64,000 bases of DNA from Gemmatimonadota bacterium (GCA_028287235.1 JAQBQB010000018.1:124001-188000), one strand, 5' to 3'; counted from the first letter of the stretch, positions 14,286 through 22,087 are shown. Notes: generated from the letters alone by a model not told the origin. Translations and numbers: made by a program.

Positions 14286-15461
14286 CTACGCTTGCTTCTC
14301 CGACGTCGGCGATGCGACGGCCGCGAGCGGCGCAACGAGCGAGCGCAGGTGTTCCTTCGACAGGTGCGTGTACCCCATCGTGGTGCGCAAGTCGGAGTGG
14401 CCCAGCGCCTCCTTCACGTGCACCGGGTTGGCGCCGCCGGCGAGCCACGTCGTCACCCGCCGATGGCGCAGGTCGTGACGGTGGAAGGCGTCAGGAATGC
14501 CCGCGGCAGCGGCGGCCGTGTCGAACGCCGAGCGCATCGACTTCACGCGCTGGCCAGCCTTGCAGCCCCGGCGATCGCGCTCGTGGTGGAACACCCACGG
14601 CGAATGCACGCCGTGATACGTGACGAGACGGACGCGCGCGGCGTGATCGCGAAGCGCCTGGTGCAGCCGCGGCGTCATCGGCACGAAGCGAGATTTCCCG
14701 CTCTTCGTCCGGTGCCCCTCCTCGCCGCTCCGGATCTCGAGGAACCCTTCAGCCAGATCGACGTCGGTCCAGCGCAGGTGTAGCACCTCGGAGAGGCACC
14801 GGCCGCCTGTCTCGCCGAGCGCGAGTGTGTAGAGCCAGAGTTGCGGGCTGTGTTCACACTTCGCTAGCAACGTCTCGTACTGCTCGTCGCTGAGCAGGAC
14901 CGGCGAGCGCGGGTCGGCCTTGGGCTGCTCGACGCGCGCGACCGGGTTGCCCTCACGGAGCTCAAGGCGATCGGCGAAGTCGAAGAGCCGATGCAGCACG
15001 GCCCGATCTTTCTGGAGCGTGCGGTTGGAGATCGGCGCGGTCGACGGCGTCTGATGCTTGCCGGCGCGGCGCTGCGTGCGACGCCACGACAGATAGCCCT
15101 TCACTTCCTTCGTGCCGATCCGATCCAGCGTCGGGTCGCCGAGCTCGCCGGCGACAAAGTATTCCTCGAGCATCGTGAACGAGTCACCGTAGGCGCGTCG
15201 CGTACCCGGGGCGAGGCCTGGGACCTCGTCGCGTCGGTAGAGCGCCAGCAGTTCCGAGAATCGCGTGTCGTGATCGACACCGCGGCGTGAGCGATCGCGT
15301 TGTTTCATGAGCTCGCGGTGCTTCTCTCTGGCGAACTTTTCCGCGGCTTTGCGATCGAACGTGTCGAGACGGTACGTGTAGCGCCTTCCGCCGCAGTACA
15401 GGATCAACCGCTGATGCGTCCCGCGGTTCTCGAATGTGCCTGGATGCTTCTTGGCCATCAC
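14286..15461 (-). CDS. tyrosine-family integrase
   Basis: The 391-residue protein has an N-terminal arm-binding segment (YCGGRRYTYRLDTFDRKAAE), a SAM-like core-binding domain (about 65-165) and the catalytic domain. The catalytic residues are visible: Arg221 in ETGGRCLSEVLHLRW, the HDLR motif at 329-332, His355 in EALGHSDLRTTMGYTHLS and the nucleophile Tyr364. It should recombine within the tRNA-Ser anticodon-loop att core. It overlaps the preceding gene (ATGA) and so is cotranscribed with it. It is placed unusually: 2.9 kb from att copy 3 and 8.4 kb from copy 2, whereas integrases normally abut an att site, as the truncated one in element A does. Confidence 0.92.
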   Translation of the reverse strand: MMAKKHPGTFENRGTHQRLILYCGGRRYTYRLDTFDRKAAEKFAREKHRELMKQRDRSRRGVDHDTRFSELLALYRRDEVPGLAPGTRRAYGDSFTMLEEYFVAGELGDPTLDRIGTKEVKGYLSWRRTQRRAGKHQTPSTAPISNRTLQKDRAVLHRLFDFADRLELREGNPVARVEQPKADPRSPVLLSDEQYETLLAKCEHSPQLWLYTLALGETGGRCLSEVLHLRWTDVDLAEGFLEIRSGEEGHRTKSGKSRFVPMTPRLHQALRDHAARVRLVTYHGVHSPWVFHHERDRRGCKAGQRVKSMRSAFDTAAAAAGIPDAFHRHDLRHRRVTTWLAGGANPVHVKEALGHSDLRTTMGYTHLSKEHLRSLVAPLAAVASPTSEKQA

Positions 15462-15775
15462 TCAACCTCAGATTTCACCAAAGATAGCGACGGCGGCACG
15501 GGCTTCGGGCCGCCGGGAATCATTTGGATAGACTCACGTAGAAGCCGGATGCCCTCAGCGGTCACAGCACACGCATCGTCAGCGTCCTTTCTGATCTGCC
15601 GAATCGCGGCGAACGCCGTGCGCTGCGCTTTTACGAGTTCGGCAATGCTCTCCATGGTGGTTACGGCGACAGCGGCGACGGAACGAACCTCCGCGCGGAG
15701 TTGCATGTGTGCCGCGACGAGCTCATTGAAGGTCGTCGGCACATCCTCGTCCTCGCGCTCGTCCTCGTCGCTCAC
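15458..15775 (-). CDS. 105-aa hypothetical protein upstream of integrase
   Basis: An acidic N-terminus is followed by a continuous amphipathic helix (FNELVAAHMQLRAEVRSVAA, then MESIAELVKAQRTAFAAIRQ), suggesting a small coiled-coil protein. The GTG start at 15773-15775 overlaps the stop of the SWIM gene, and its own stop overlaps the integrase start, so all three are coupled. No family is recognised. It could be an integration partner or a structural helper. Confidence 0.55.
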   Translation of the reverse strand: MSDEDEREDEDVPTTFNELVAAHMQLRAEVRSVAAVAVTTMESIAELVKAQRTAFAAIRQIRKDADDACAVTAEGIRLLRESIQMIPGGPKPVPPSLSLVKSEVE

Positions 15776-16086
15776 GCGGTCCGCTGCCGTCGTGCGCGCA
15801 TCGTCCGGATCTCGCGGTCCGCGTCGGCGAGCAGCCGGCCGAGTATCAACACCAGGTCGCCATCGCCGACGTGCAGCCGCGCCGCGAGCTCATGGAGACA
15901 CGGGCCGCCGCGGACCTGCGCATCGCGGCAACGGCACGACGCCGGCTCGTCGAGATCGACAAGGTAGTGCGGCTCGTGGCGACCCTCGACGAGGAAGCGG
16001 TTCGCGCCGACGCGCGTGACGACGCGTGCGGCAGCGCGACGCAAACGGTCGGGGTCGACGGTCGGGCAGGGTAGGGTATTCGGCAT
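15772..16086 (-). CDS. SWIM-like zinc finger protein
   Basis: The 104-residue protein contains VVTRVGANRFLVEGRHEPHY, then DEPASCRCRDAQVRGGPCLH, which gives a Cys-x-Cys followed by Cys-x-His, the SWIM zinc-finger signature. The short strand segment before it also fits SWIM domains. SWIM fingers bind DNA or protein and occur in transposases, MEKK1 and phage proteins. The ATG at 16084-16086 follows GAGGG with seven-base spacing. A longer frame to 16230 lacks support. It starts the three-gene coupled unit that ends with the integrase. Confidence 0.65.
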   Translation of the reverse strand: MPNTLPCPTVDPDRLRRAAARVVTRVGANRFLVEGRHEPHYLVDLDEPASCRCRDAQVRGGPCLHELAARLHVGDGDLVLILGRLLADADREIRTMRARRQRTA

Positions 16087-16112
16087 GCGGGTACCCTCGG
16101 ATACGGGTTCGG

Positions 16113-16496
16113 TTACGCGACCCTCAGTTGGCGGCGCACGCCTTTGCCGCTCCTGGCGAGCGCGCCAGCGTTCAGGAAAACCCATTCGAGCAGCATCAGA
16201 TCGCCCTTCTTGCTGTTGCAGGATCTGCACGCCGGGACAACGTTTTCCCTGGTGTGCGAGCCTCCGCGACTGATTGGAATGACGTGATCCATCCCAAGTT
16301 GATCCTTACCAATTCCGGTCGGGCGCCGATCGCAGTAGGCGCATCGGTATTCATACCGAGCGCAGGTCTCTAGCCACTCGTACATCGAGAAATTGCTTTC
16401 GCCGGCATCGCCTCCCAACAACGGAGCGTAGTGTCCTACTCGGCGCTCAGCATTCAGGCAGTCGCGTCGCGCAAACCGAGTGATCCTTAGCATCAT
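16113..16496 (-). CDS. HNH endonuclease
   Basis: The protein has the complete HNH layout. CAYCDRRP supplies the first zinc knuckle, LGMDHVIPISRGGSHTREN the catalytic His and structural Asn, and VPACRSCNSKKGD the second CxxC. Nothing but the nuclease domain is present, plus a short N-terminal tail. The start near 16496 (MMLRITRF) was chosen over a longer Arg-rich extension. In phage-like elements such nucleases help packaging or act as homing nucleases. No terminase is present here, so a homing or anti-competitor role is as likely. It lies between the repressor and the SWIM gene. Confidence 0.82.
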   Translation of the reverse strand: MMLRITRFARRDCLNAERRVGHYAPLLGGDAGESNFSMYEWLETCARYEYRCAYCDRRPTGIGKDQLGMDHVIPISRGGSHTRENVVPACRSCNSKKGDLMLLEWVFLNAGALARSGKGVRRQLRVA

Positions 16497-16525
16497 GGCA
16501 TAAGAATGCCGTATGTGTGCATCGC

Positions 16526-16771
16526 TCACGTCCGCCGCCGCTTCTTCGGCGGATCGATTACGTCGGGCTGATACTGCAATAGGTCGCCGACGTCGCAACC
16601 GAACGCACGGCAAAGCGCGTCCAGCACCTTTAGCGAAATGCGCACATCGGTATTTGGACGCTCGCTAACCAGCCGATAAACGGTCGGTTGCGGCAGGCCG
16701 GATTCTTGGGCGAGCCGATAGGCCGACCATTTCCGCTTCTCGAGAAGCTGCGCCAGTCGAAAGACGATCAC
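16526..16771 (-). CDS. XRE/YozG-like HTH repressor
   Basis: The translation IVFRLAQLLEKRKWSAYRLA, then QESGLPQPTVYRLVSE, then SLKVLDALCRAFGCDVGDLL is the compact Cro/C1-type domain of YozG-like regulators. The GTG at 16769-16771 was chosen because an AGGTG lies six bases upstream and the family starts at this point. An ATG at 16822 would add 17 non-conserved residues. The gene points away from the plus-strand operon at 17012, and palindromic operators lie between them, the layout of a lysogeny switch. It probably controls both directions. Confidence 0.8.
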   Translation of the reverse strand: MIVFRLAQLLEKRKWSAYRLAQESGLPQPTVYRLVSERPNTDVRISLKVLDALCRAFGCDVGDLLQYQPDVIDPPKKRRRT

Positions 16772-16807
16772 TCGGGCACCTGTTGGAGTACCCGAAGATG
16801 ATATGCG

Positions 16808-16879
16808 CGTGTGCACGGTCATGTAACTAATGTAAACGTGTGCACGCTATTGCGCTATACTAACGCATATGTTAGTATA
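16808..16879. promoter_or_regulatory. operator region of element B genetic switch
   Basis: Between the repressor and the divergent operon lie a near-perfect palindrome with 9-bp arms (TATACTAAC, six-base spacer, GTTAGTATA; 16856-16879) and two copies of CGTGTGCACG (16808-16817 and 16838-16847) spaced 30 bp apart. The region is markedly AT-richer than its surroundings. These are good candidates for repressor binding sites governing the divergent promoters. Confidence 0.6.
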
Positions 16880-17011
16880 CGGCTACAACAGAAACGGGAC
16901 CGCTCGGCGCATCCCCGCTAAGAGATGCCGAACGATCCCGCCCACGCACCCCGAGGGGCACGCACCTGCAGTATACAGGTCGCCGCGCCCCTCGACAACC
17001 GGAGAGGGATG

Positions 17012-17305
17012 ATGATGCTCACCGCCGATGGCGCCTACCTCCTGCAGGATCCGACCGAGTACGAAGCGCAGCTCGAGTATCGCCGCGAGCGCGAGCCGCG
17101 CGCGATCGTCGCCGAGCGTGAACGGGCGCGCAGCGCGTTCGTCCAGTCCGCCGAGCGCCACGGCGCGCCGGCGAGCGCCGAGCCAGCCACGCCCGCGGCG
17201 CGTACCAGCCGTATCGACGTCGCCGCGACGTTCGCGAAGCTGTTCGACGCCCATTACTGCGACGGCGACGCGACTTACCCATGGGGCATGCGGGGGGCAC
17301 TCTGA
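17012..17305 (+). CDS. hypothetical protein, first gene of divergent operon
   Basis: The small protein starts at one of three consecutive ATG codons (17009-17017). GGAGAGGG at 17001-17008 gives best spacing for the second or third. The sequence ADGAYLLQDPTEYEAQLEYR, then REREPRAIVAERERARSAFV is a charged helix, followed by a Pro/Ala linker and a conserved-looking end (TFAKLFDAHYCDGDAT). No family is recognised. It is the promoter-proximal gene opposite the repressor, so it is likely among the first genes expressed on induction. Confidence 0.5.
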   Translation: MMLTADGAYLLQDPTEYEAQLEYRREREPRAIVAERERARSAFVQSAERHGAPASAEPATPAARTSRIDVAATFAKLFDAHYCDGDATYPWGMRGAL

Positions 17306-17985
17306 TGGCCGCGCCGATGCATCTACCCGTCGATGGGATTCGGGATCTTGACGACGAAGCGCTGTTCGCGCTGTGGGCTCGCGAAGTCGGAGATACGCCA
17401 TGGGAGGACATGACGCCTCGCCAAAGCGAGATCCATATCGAGCGCAAGCGACGGCGAGCCAGCGCGCACTTCGCGGGAGGGGCATCACGGTCCGTCATCG
17501 TGCAATCGAACGTCCTGCCGGCTGAGCGAGCGTTCGCCGCACACATCCTCTCACGTGCGTGGGCGTACCTCGGATGGTCAGTCGACGACGTTTACAGCCA
17601 CTACCGAACAGTCTTGCCCAACGATCTACTGCTAACGCACGAACAGATTCTCGAGTGCGTCGACGGCCGGAGATTTCCAGAGGAACACATGATCGTCAGC
17701 GCCGAGCGGGCAATGCGGCACACGGCAGAAAAGATTTGCGGAAGGAAGATCGAACCCGACGAATCTTATCCGTTCGCGCGCCCGCGGCCGCCGCGGCATA
17801 TCAGTCGCTTGCTCGCCGGCTTGTCGCTTCTCCGGATGACGGCCACGGCGCGCAAAGCGTTCTGGGTTTTCCTGACCGATGGGAAGGATGATCTGTCGCT
17901 ATCCGGCGCTTGGGTGCCGCAACTCGCAGCGCTATTTCCGGAAGTCGATGTCAGCGTGAAGGGCGTCGCCGGGAGGATCCGCTGA
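17305..17985 (+). CDS. 226-aa hypothetical protein, element B
   Basis: The ATG overlaps the preceding stop (TGATG). The protein reads as a folded, mostly helical protein with aromatic residues (ALFALWAREVGDTPWEDMT, then HILSRAWAYLGWSVDDVYSH, then LLRMTATARKAFWVFLTDGK). I recognise no domain. It is the middle gene of a three-gene operon opposite the CI-like repressor, the place where phages and satellites keep early regulators, replication or anti-host genes. Its composition is like that of the neighbouring element genes. Confidence 0.5.
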   Translation: MAAPMHLPVDGIRDLDDEALFALWAREVGDTPWEDMTPRQSEIHIERKRRRASAHFAGGASRSVIVQSNVLPAERAFAAHILSRAWAYLGWSVDDVYSHYRTVLPNDLLLTHEQILECVDGRRFPEEHMIVSAERAMRHTAEKICGRKIEPDESYPFARPRPPRHISRLLAGLSLLRMTATARKAFWVFLTDGKDDLSLSGAWVPQLAALFPEVDVSVKGVAGRIR

Positions 17986-18278
17986 TGCCCCGCTCCGCAG
18001 ACGCGCCCGCCTTCGATGTCTTTACGACGAAGCACGCTGATGTCGTATTGGGTATGCGAATCGCCGCACGCGCGACCGTGTTCTCTGACAACCGCGACGG
18101 CGTCGAGGTCGACATCAGCGGTCGTGACTTCGCCCAGACGAGTGCCGGGCCGTCAAACGTTCAGTTCCAAGTACAGAACGCCGAGTCCATTCGCGATCTC
18201 GCGCGGACGCTGCTACGGCTCGCCGATACGGCAGAAGCGGCCGGCATCTTCCGTGACTTCACCGTGAGCACCCGCTGA
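17985..18278 (+). CDS. 97-aa hypothetical protein, element B
   Basis: The ATG again overlaps the preceding stop (TGATG). The product (FDVFTTKHADVVLGMRIAAR, then ATVFSDNRDGVEVDISGRDF, then SIRDLARTLLRLADTAEAAG) looks like a small alpha/beta protein with strands first and a helix at the end. No family is recognised. The gene ends 120 bp before the tRNA-Ser att copy, so it is the element's last gene on this side. The intervening 118 bp show nothing beyond the att flank. Confidence 0.5.
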   Translation: MPRSADAPAFDVFTTKHADVVLGMRIAARATVFSDNRDGVEVDISGRDFAQTSAGPSNVQFQVQNAESIRDLARTLLRLADTAEAAGIFRDFTVSTR

Positions 18279-18393
18279 TGATCGCCGGCGACACGGAGGA
18301 TCAGGGGGCAACGGTTGCCCTGGCCGATCGGCGAAGAAACCTTCCCCAAAGCTTCCCGAGGCTCTCCACGCGTAACCGTCGAACGCCGTAAGT

Positions 18394-18449
18394 CCAACGG
18401 AGGGCGAGGGATTCGAACCCCCAAGTCCTTGCGGACGCCAGTTTTCAAG
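18394..18449 (-). repeat. att core copy 3, inside the intact tRNA-Ser
   Basis: This is the third 56-bp identical copy. Here the core continues into the complete tRNA gene. The left flank CGCCGTAAGT is shared with copy 2 and therefore belongs to the element side. The core ends in the anticodon loop (CTTG), so crossover takes place in the anticodon region. Confidence 0.9.
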
Positions 18450-18480
18450 ACTGGTGCAATAGCCATTCTGCCAGCCCTCC
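18398..18480 (-). tRNA. tRNA-Ser (anticodon TGA)
   Basis: The minus strand folds as a class II tRNA. A 7-bp acceptor stem (GGAGGGC / GCCCTCC) is followed by a D arm and the anticodon arm CCAGT-CTTGAAA-ACTGG, with TGA at positions 34-36. A long variable arm (GTCC-GCAA-GGAC) is diagnostic of Ser, and the T arm contains TTCGAAT. The CCA end is not encoded. It decodes UCA/UCG codons. It is the integration target for elements A and B, and the incoming att copy restores the 3' half, so function is kept. Confidence 0.95.
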
Positions 18481-18522
18481 CACTTCCCTGAATCTAGACG
18501 TCACCATGACGCGCACAATGGA

Positions 18523-19449
18523 TCACGCCGGCGCCTGGCCGCGCTCCAACGCCGCGCGGTTCCACTCTGCGAGATCCGCCGCGGCGTCATAGGTGCTCGA
18601 CAGAAAGTCGAGCAGCGCCACGTCAGGATCGGGCGAGGTTCGCACCGCCTCGTACGGGAGAATCCATTCGTGCATCGTCGGCTCGTAGAACGCCGCTTCT
18701 GGACGCAGCAACGCGCGCGCGCAGCCCGGCGGCTCCGGGTACGCATATGCGTAAAACGCCGGCTGGGCCACCGCCGAGCCCACGCTCCCTGGCCACCACC
18801 CGGCGCTGATGCACTCGTGCGAGTAGCCCTCGACGGTGACGTAGTCGGGGCAGTTCGGTATGCCACCCGGATGTCGCGGGGCCGGGCGGCCCGAGAAGCG
18901 CGTGCACGCGATGTCGAACCCGCCCCACCAGAAGTGCGACGGACTGGACTTGCCCACGAAGCCCGCGCGAAACGTCTTGAGCACGCGGTCGGTGTGCACG
19001 AGGACACGCCAGCATCGCTGCGCGGCGTCGGGATCGTACGACGCATGCACGCGATCCTCGGTAAAGCGGAGCGTGTCCGTCATCTCCATGGGCACCGGCC
19101 AAATGTTCGGCGTGATGTCGAGCGACTCGAGCATCGCGACGTACTCGGCGTAGAAGTCGGCGACCGACTGCGGCGCGAGCGGCATCGTGCGCGTGTCGCC
19201 GTCGGTCGTGCGGGCGACGAGCAGGTGATCCACGAAATCGAATTCCACGTCGAGGGCCCGGCCCTCATAGGGCATGGGCGACGTGGCCAGACCGCGTGCC
19301 GTGACGTAGAGCGTCACGTTCCACCAGTGGTTCTGCATCGGTGCCAGTGCCAGCCGAGTCTTCCCGACCATCTGCATCCACCGGTGCAGCGTCGTCTGGG
19401 TGTCCTGCCACTCGTCGAGCGCCAGCGCGGGCCATGCTGTCGACGTCAT
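18523..19449 (-). CDS. DUF5996 family protein
   Basis: The 308-residue protein shows the DUF5996 pattern from its N-terminus (WPALALDEWQDTQTTLHRWM, then LAPMQNHWWNVTLYVTARGL, then VEFDFVDHLL) through SFWGG-like PSHFWWGGFDIACTRFSGR to the C-terminal YAYAYPEPPGCARA and LPYEAVR. The family has no established function and occurs widely in soil bacteria. There is no signal peptide. It lies just beyond the tRNA and shares an 85-bp divergent promoter region with the MFS gene. The start at MTSTAWP was chosen by the conserved N-terminus. Confidence 0.85.
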   Translation of the reverse strand: MTSTAWPALALDEWQDTQTTLHRWMQMVGKTRLALAPMQNHWWNVTLYVTARGLATSPMPYEGRALDVEFDFVDHLLVARTTDGDTRTMPLAPQSVADFYAEYVAMLESLDITPNIWPVPMEMTDTLRFTEDRVHASYDPDAAQRCWRVLVHTDRVLKTFRAGFVGKSSPSHFWWGGFDIACTRFSGRPAPRHPGGIPNCPDYVTVEGYSHECISAGWWPGSVGSAVAQPAFYAYAYPEPPGCARALLRPEAAFYEPTMHEWILPYEAVRTSPDPDVALLDFLSSTYDAAADLAEWNRAALERGQAPA

Positions 19450-19534
19450 GATCGTATCTCGTGGTAGAAGTTCTCTAGAAGTTCTCTCGTAAGCTGAACT
19501 ACCTTTCACGAATGAACCAGACCGGTTCGACCGC

Positions 19535-20950
19535 TTGACGTCCGGAGGCGACCGCCGCGCACGGTGGATTCTCGCCGGAACGATCGTCGGGTCGGGCGCC
19601 GTCTTCCTCGAGGGGACGGTGACGAACGTCGCCCTGCCGGCCATCGCGCGCGACCTGGGGCTGGGCATCGCCGGGCTGCAGTGGGTGATGAACGGGTACC
19701 TGCTCACGCTGAGCGCGCTCATGCTGCTGGGCGGCGCGATCGGCGATCGTTATTCGCGCCAACGCGTCTTTGCGGTCGGGCTCGTGGCGTTCGCCATCGC
19801 GTCGCTCGGATGTGCGCTGTCCCCCGGCATCGTCGTCCTCGTGGTCGCGCGCGTGGTGCAGGGGATCGCGGGCGCGCTGGTCGTGCCGAACAGCCTGGCA
19901 CTCCTGGAGACGACATTCGAGGGAGAGGCGCGCGGCGCGGCCATTGGCCAGTGGGCAGCCTGGTCGGGCGTGTCGACGGCGCTGGGCCCCTTGGTTGGCG
20001 GATGGCTCGTCGACGCGACATCGTGGCGATTCGTCTTCGTCGTCGTCGCGCCGATCGCATTGATCGCCGCGGCGATCGTGTCGCGTGCCGCAACCGGTCC
20101 CCGTCGCGATGGTGCACGCACGCGGTCGCCGATCGACTATCGGGGTGCCGCGCTCGCGACGCTCGGACTCGCCGGCGTCGTGGGCGGATTGACGGAAGGA
20201 CCGGACGTCGGCTTCACCAAGCCTATCGTCCTCGCTGCGCTGATCGCTGGTGCGGCACTGCTCGTCGCGTTCGTCGTCGTCGAGGGTCGTACCGCGAACG
20301 CGCTGCTCCCACTCGACGTGTTTCGGTCGCGCCTGTTCGTGGGCGTGAACGCGACGACGCTGCTCGTGTACGCCGCCCTCAGCGGACTGATCTTCCTGCT
20401 CATGCTCGAGCTCCAGTCCGCGCTCGGCTACAGTGCGCTCGCCGCGGGTGCGTCACTGCTGCCGGTCAACCTGTTGTTGCTCGGCATGTCGCCGCTCGCG
20501 GGGCGCGTCGCGCATCGCATCGGTCCACGCATTCCCATGGCGGGGGGCGCGTTGATCGTCGCCGCCGGAACACTACTCTTCGTGCGTGTTCGGCCGGGCG
20601 CGAGCTACGCGACGACGGTGTTGCCGGCCGCGATCGTGTTCGGCGTTGGTCTGGCCTGGTTCGTCGCACCGCTCACCTCCGTGGCCCTCGGCGCGCTCGG
20701 CGAAGAGCGCGCGGGGCTCGCGTCAGGCGTGAACAACGCGGTGGCACGCCTCGCCGGTCTCCTTGCGACGGCGGTGATTCCACTCGCCGCGGGACTCGGC
20801 GGGACGCACGACCTCCGCGGCGCGACGCTGTCCGCGGGCTTCGCACGGGCGATGATGATCTCGTCCGCGCTCTGCGTGTGCGGCGCCGTCGTTGCCGCGC
20901 TTACCGTGGGTCGGAGCGCTCGGACCGCGCGGAGCTCTCCGCGGGAATGA
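19535..20950 (+). CDS. DHA2-type MFS transporter (drug efflux family)
   Basis: The protein has about 471 residues and 14 hydrophobic segments, as in the EmrB/QacA DHA2 family. Motif A-like GGAIGDRYSRQRVF lies after TM2, and motif C-like WSGVSTALGPLVGGWLVD lies in TM5. The N-terminus contains FLEGTVTNVALPAIARDLG. The start appears to be a TTG (19535-19537), since no in-frame ATG lies nearby. A short ATG-started ORF of eight codons (from 19512) overlaps it out of frame and might modulate translation. The 3' end overlaps the convergent protease gene by 50 nt. The substrate is unknown. Confidence 0.85.
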   Translation: MTSGGDRRARWILAGTIVGSGAVFLEGTVTNVALPAIARDLGLGIAGLQWVMNGYLLTLSALMLLGGAIGDRYSRQRVFAVGLVAFAIASLGCALSPGIVVLVVARVVQGIAGALVVPNSLALLETTFEGEARGAAIGQWAAWSGVSTALGPLVGGWLVDATSWRFVFVVVAPIALIAAAIVSRAATGPRRDGARTRSPIDYRGAALATLGLAGVVGGLTEGPDVGFTKPIVLAALIAGAALLVAFVVVEGRTANALLPLDVFRSRLFVGVNATTLLVYAALSGLIFLLMLELQSALGYSALAAGASLLPVNLLLLGMSPLAGRVAHRIGPRIPMAGGALIVAAGTLLFVRVRPGASYATTVLPAAIVFGVGLAWFVAPLTSVALGALGEERAGLASGVNNAVARLAGLLATAVIPLAAGLGGTHDLRGATLSAGFARAMMISSALCVCGAVVAALTVGRSARTARSSPRE

Positions 20951-21968
20951 CCGGCAGCATGAGCTGCGTGCCGTTGCGGAGCACCGTGATCTTCTGCGCG
21001 CGATCGATGCGCTCGCGGGTCAGCAGACGCTGCAAGTCGTCGACACCACCGACGACTTCGCCCGCGAACTCCACGATGATGTCGCGCGGGCGCAGACCGG
21101 CGCCCTCGGCTGGGCTTCGTGGTGCGATCTCGGTGACGAGCACGGCACCGGCCGCGGCGAGATGGCTGAGCTGCACGCGGCGGCGCGAGAGTTGGATCGT
21201 CTGTCCGCTCACGCCGATCCAGCCGCGGCGCACGCGGCCGTCGCTAATGAGCTGCGGAATGACGAGATGCGCGGTGCTCACGGGAACGGCGAAGCAGATG
21301 CCCTGTGCGCCGGCGATGATAGCGGTATTGATGCCGACGACTTCACCGTAGGAATCGACGAGCGGCCCGCCCGAGTTGCCAGGATTGAGCGCGGCGTCCG
21401 TCTGGATCACCGCGTCGATCAGCCGGCCCGACTGCGAGCGCATCGTCCGGCCCAGCGCGCTGACGACGCCCGACGTCACCGTGGAGGCGAAGCCGAGTGG
21501 ATTGCCGATGGCGATCACCACTTGGCCGGCGCGGAGGCGGGTCGAGTCGCCCAGCGGCGCGGCGACGAGCGCGGGCGCGTTGACGCGAAGCACCGCGAGA
21601 TCGGTATCCGGATCGGTGCCGACGATCTCGGCGGCGTAGCTCGTGCCGTCGGCGAAGGTGGCGCGCACTTTCGTGGCGCGCTCCACGACGTGGCTGTTGG
21701 TGAGCAGGAAGCCATCGGGAGTGAAGACGAAGCCCGAGCCGCTGCCCGCGGGTTCCTGGCTGTCGGGCGTCGGCCGTCCGCGTCCGCGGCGCGGGCGCGC
21801 GGTCTGCGGCGCCCACACCTCGAGGTGCGCGACCGACGGTCCCACGCGCTCCACCGCGCCGACCACGGCGGTTGAATAGGCGTCGAGCAGACCGGCTTCG
21901 CGATCGGTCGAGTCGCGGCGCGCGAGCTCGGGTGCCACGCTCGCGCTGGACGTGAGTAGTTGCAACAT
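20901..21968 (-). CDS. HtrA/Deg-family serine protease with PDZ domain
   Basis: The 355-residue protein has a trypsin-like domain with the triad His93 (LLTNSHVV), Asp123 (DTDLAVLRV) and Ser199 (LNPGNSGGPL). One PDZ domain follows at about 260-350 (GWIGVSGQTIQLSRRRVQLS, then SPAEGAGLRPRDIIVEFAG). HtrA proteases degrade misfolded proteins, usually in the envelope. No signal peptide or membrane anchor is seen at the chosen start, which has a strong AGGAGGGG site immediately upstream, so this one may be cytoplasmic. The 3' end overlaps the MFS gene on the other strand. Confidence 0.9.
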   Translation of the reverse strand: MLQLLTSSASVAPELARRDSTDREAGLLDAYSTAVVGAVERVGPSVAHLEVWAPQTARPRRGRGRPTPDSQEPAGSGSGFVFTPDGFLLTNSHVVERATKVRATFADGTSYAAEIVGTDPDTDLAVLRVNAPALVAAPLGDSTRLRAGQVVIAIGNPLGFASTVTSGVVSALGRTMRSQSGRLIDAVIQTDAALNPGNSGGPLVDSYGEVVGINTAIIAGAQGICFAVPVSTAHLVIPQLISDGRVRRGWIGVSGQTIQLSRRRVQLSHLAAAGAVLVTEIAPRSPAEGAGLRPRDIIVEFAGEVVGGVDDLQRLLTRERIDRAQKITVLRNGTQLMLPVIPAESSARSERSDPR

Positions 21969-22087
21969 GATCCCCTCCTTCTGATGGCGTCCCACCAATG
22001 AAAGATGCCGCCGGTGGGAAGGGGGAGTGACTTGCATGATGCAAGTGACGGCAATAGCCTTCGACACCGATCCGATCCGGAGCCCGT

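Larger units (their letters stand above)
5847..18449. mobile_element. integrated element B at tRNA-Ser, phage- or satellite-like
   Basis: Between att copies 2 and 3 lies a 12.5-kb element. Its minus strand runs from the repressor and HNH gene through the integrase and replication genes to the tape-measure protein. A short divergent plus-strand operon lies next to the tRNA. Recognisable functions are integration, repression, replication initiation (DUF1376), an HNH nuclease and tail-length determination. I find no terminase, portal, capsid, baseplate or lysis gene. That leaves two readings: a prophage reduced by deletion, or a phage satellite. The intact reading frames, the 4-nt overlaps and the complete regulatory region favour a functional rather than decayed element. 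Confidence 0.75.
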
